Assembly (NCBI RefSeq): GCF_003614885.1 | Contig: NZ_QZMS01000011.1 | Location: forward strand, 1,363,711-1,427,710 | Length of the DNA stretch: 64,000 bases | Source: Photobacterium salinisoli | GTDB taxonomy: Bacteria; Pseudomonadota; Gammaproteobacteria; Enterobacterales; Vibrionaceae | Direction: 5' to 3' | Shown: positions 62,578 to 64,000 of the stretch, piece by piece | Numbering within the stretch: the stretch's first letter is position 1 | Layout of the letters: each line of letters begins with the position of its first letter | Notes under the pieces: model-generated | What the model was told of the DNA's origin: nothing | The model's database searches: none | Seen by the model: only the letters and a program-made list of their open reading frames with translations | Made by a program: the position numbers and the translations under genes

Positions 62578-63189
62578 CTAATCAACCTTTAGTCTCAATG
62601 CTGAGCGAATCTGTTGATAACAAGCAGGGGTGGGTGAAAAACGAATGGCCGTTATACCCAGTTTTCGGGCCGCAAGCACATTGTCTTCGTTATCATCGAT
62701 AAAATACGTATCTTCAGGATTAATCGCGTATCTATTTATAAGCAATTGAAATATTTCAGCTTCTGGCTTCATTAGCAGCTCTTTGGCAGAAACCAGACCG
62801 CCATTGAACAATGCAATAAAATCATGCTTTTCGTAAAGCGTATCGAAAAAGGCGCTACTCATATTCGTCAGGTAGTACAGGTTAAAATCCAGTTCCAGTA
62901 AGTCATCAAGTAACTGTTTCGACGCTTCGATCACAGTCAGACTGTTTTGAATGTGATCAATGAAGTCCTCCATCCTTGCCTCTGGAAAACCGGTTCGAGC
63001 AGCAAATTTTGGGATAACTTCGGCCATCAACATAGTACCGCGATCCAAAGCCAACCAGTCAGGGTGCTGAAGTACGTTCGTCAGCAGTATGTCTTGTTCG
63101 TATGTAGACTGAGTGAAAGTAGAGACGATTTTGTGCGGGTTCCAATCAAACAGCACAGCACCAAAGTCAAAAACTACGTTATGAATCAT
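62578..63189 (-). CDS. HAD-superfamily phosphatase (YihX-like, subfamily IA)
   Basis: 203 residues. Motif I is VFDFGAVLFDWNP, with the nucleophile Asp but Gly where the second Asp commonly sits, as in YihX sugar-phosphate phosphatases; motif II is YYLTNMS, motif III Lys is in LLMKPEAEIF, and motif IV is YFIDDNEDNV. A helical cap follows motif I. Probably dephosphorylates a sugar phosphate or similar small molecule. Divergent from yciH. Confidence 0.87.
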   Translation of the reverse strand: MIHNVVFDFGAVLFDWNPHKIVSTFTQSTYEQDILLTNVLQHPDWLALDRGTMLMAEVIPKFAARTGFPEARMEDFIDHIQNSLTVIEASKQLLDDLLELDFNLYYLTNMSSAFFDTLYEKHDFIALFNGGLVSAKELLMKPEAEIFQLLINRYAINPEDTYFIDDNEDNVLAARKLGITAIRFSPTPACYQQIRSALRLKVD

Positions 63190-63307
63190 ATGCGTTTCCG
63201 TTAGAGGCCTATTTATTGATAATATTCGGACTTAGCCTGGTCGCAAGCCTCTATATTCAACCTGAAGGCCAGGTCACACTTTTAAAGCAGTTATTGAGGT
63301 CGATTTC

Positions 63308-63631
63308 ATGAGTGATAACAGCCGATTAGTCTATTCAACTGATACAGGCAGAATTAAAGAAGAGAAAACAACCCCAGAACGCCTGAAAGGCGATGGCGTG
63401 GTACGAATTCAGCGTCAGACAAAAGGCCGTAAAGGAAAAGGCGTCTGTATTGTCACTGGGTTGGATATGAATGATGCTGAACTGAAGCTTTTGGCCGCTG
63501 AGTTGAAAAAAGTCTGTGGCTGCGGTGGTTCTGTAAAAGATGGAACCATAGAAATCCAGGGCGATAAACGCGATATCATCAAAAGCACACTTGAGAAAAA
63601 AGGACACACGGTAAAATTAGCCGGCGGCTGA
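63308..63631 (+). CDS. yciH: SUI1/eIF1-family translation factor YciH
   Basis: 107 residues (108 in E. coli). VRIQRQTKGRKGKGVCIVTG and KVCGCGGSVKDGTIEIQGDK are the SUI1 signature. Bacterial YciH can proofread initiation codon and tRNA choice as eIF1 does, and its loss alters stress responses. Starts at the ATG at 63308. No convincing terminator was found after it. Confidence 0.94.
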   Translation: MSDNSRLVYSTDTGRIKEEKTTPERLKGDGVVRIQRQTKGRKGKGVCIVTGLDMNDAELKLLAAELKKVCGCGGSVKDGTIEIQGDKRDIIKSTLEKKGHTVKLAGG

Positions 63632-64000
63632 AAAACTAACATCAGCCTGGCAGTCCTGGTTTCAGCTGCTAATCAAGATCTAATCAACGCAATCTGGCAA
63701 GAGAGCGAAAAGCTGTCAGGCACATACAAATCTATGCATGCTGACCAAGTTTCCTCCGTATTTGAAGGAATCCCGACGAACACATCGGCGTTCGTCGGCC
63801 TTAGGTAATTTCACCTGACATTGAAGAACCAGGCAAACTGACATTTGCAGCAGGACTTAAATATAAGTGTGAATTACCTATTTTATGGTAAATCAGCGTT
63901 ATGGTTAAATGACGCGCTTTGCCAGCCAGGTAACCATAGAGAAGAGAGCAGAAGAGCTCTACATATAATCCTCGCTGCCCTTTATTTAACATAATCTATG
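63632..64000. other. Gene-free end of the window
   Basis: 369 bp without a convincing gene. One hairpin is visible (CCGACGAAC at 63773-63781, complement at 63790-63798) without a T-run. A 63-codon reverse ORF at 63801-63992 has no ribosome site or protein-like features. Confidence 0.4.

Noticed and set aside
63801..63992. 63-codon reverse ORF at the window end
   Set aside because: No ribosome site, mixed composition without domain features.

Overview
The window looks like a chromosomal segment of a Vibrionaceae-type marine gammaproteobacterium (Vibrio/Photobacterium/Grimontia-like). This rests on gene content and protein resemblance only: chitinase with CBM5/12 modules, RavA-ViaA, YdbH-YnbE-YdbL, an adjacent DUF3015/DUF4105 pair, NagZ, SseA, a PatZ-type acetyltransferase and a Fic-YhfG pair. 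No rRNA, tRNA, insertion sequence or CRISPR array was seen. Genes are dense and most transcription units end in clear intrinsic terminators.

Layout. 1-2.4 kb: the 5' part of a secreted lipase (reverse) divergent from D-serine dehydratase. 2.4-5.9 kb: an AT-rich reverse-strand island of four unrecognised proteins, two of them paralogues, next to an AraC-type regulator with a degenerate receiver domain. The regulator's natural ATG is separated from its reading frame by an A8 tract. 6.3-7.8 kb: a HipBA toxin-antitoxin pair with three palindromic operators at exact 39-bp periodicity. 7.9-13.4 kb: Nudix hydrolase, galE, Tat-exported PhoX phosphatase with a possible Pho box, and a DEAD-box helicase. 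13.4-16.6 kb: a three-gene 2-oxo acid dehydrogenase operon (E1alpha, E1beta, E2; no E3). 16.9-20.2 kb: MOSC protein, small lipoprotein, thioredoxin 2, atypical CDF transporter and a 35-aa membrane peptide gene with its own terminator.

20.4-28.4 kb: TetR regulator plus FadL-family porin, NagZ, DUF1097 protein, siroheme synthase with a shrunken C-terminal domain, SseA, orphan PstS-like protein and a diguanylate cyclase. 28.7-38 kb: RavA-ViaA, NfeD-slipin, DUF3015, DUF4105 and a Na+/Ca2+ exchanger homologue. 38.3-47.3 kb: multidomain GH18 chitinase, tandem universal stress protein, YeiH-like permease and the YdbL-YnbE-YdbH envelope system. 47.7-54.9 kb: NRAMP-like transporter, then a TolC/HlyD/ABC-2/ABC-2 export operon that encodes no ATPase, followed by a LysR regulator. 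55-64 kb: PatZ-type acetyltransferase, SPOR lipoprotein, Ddl, the YhfG-Fic pair, a Cre-like recombinase missing several catalytic residues, a retropepsin-like zinc protease-domain protein, a HAD phosphatase and YciH.

The best candidate for an undescribed system is the 2.4-5.9 kb island: four small proteins without signal peptides that I cannot assign, beside a regulator whose expression may be switched by slippage in a homopolymer. Assignments come from reading the sequence and remembered family features; no database search was run.
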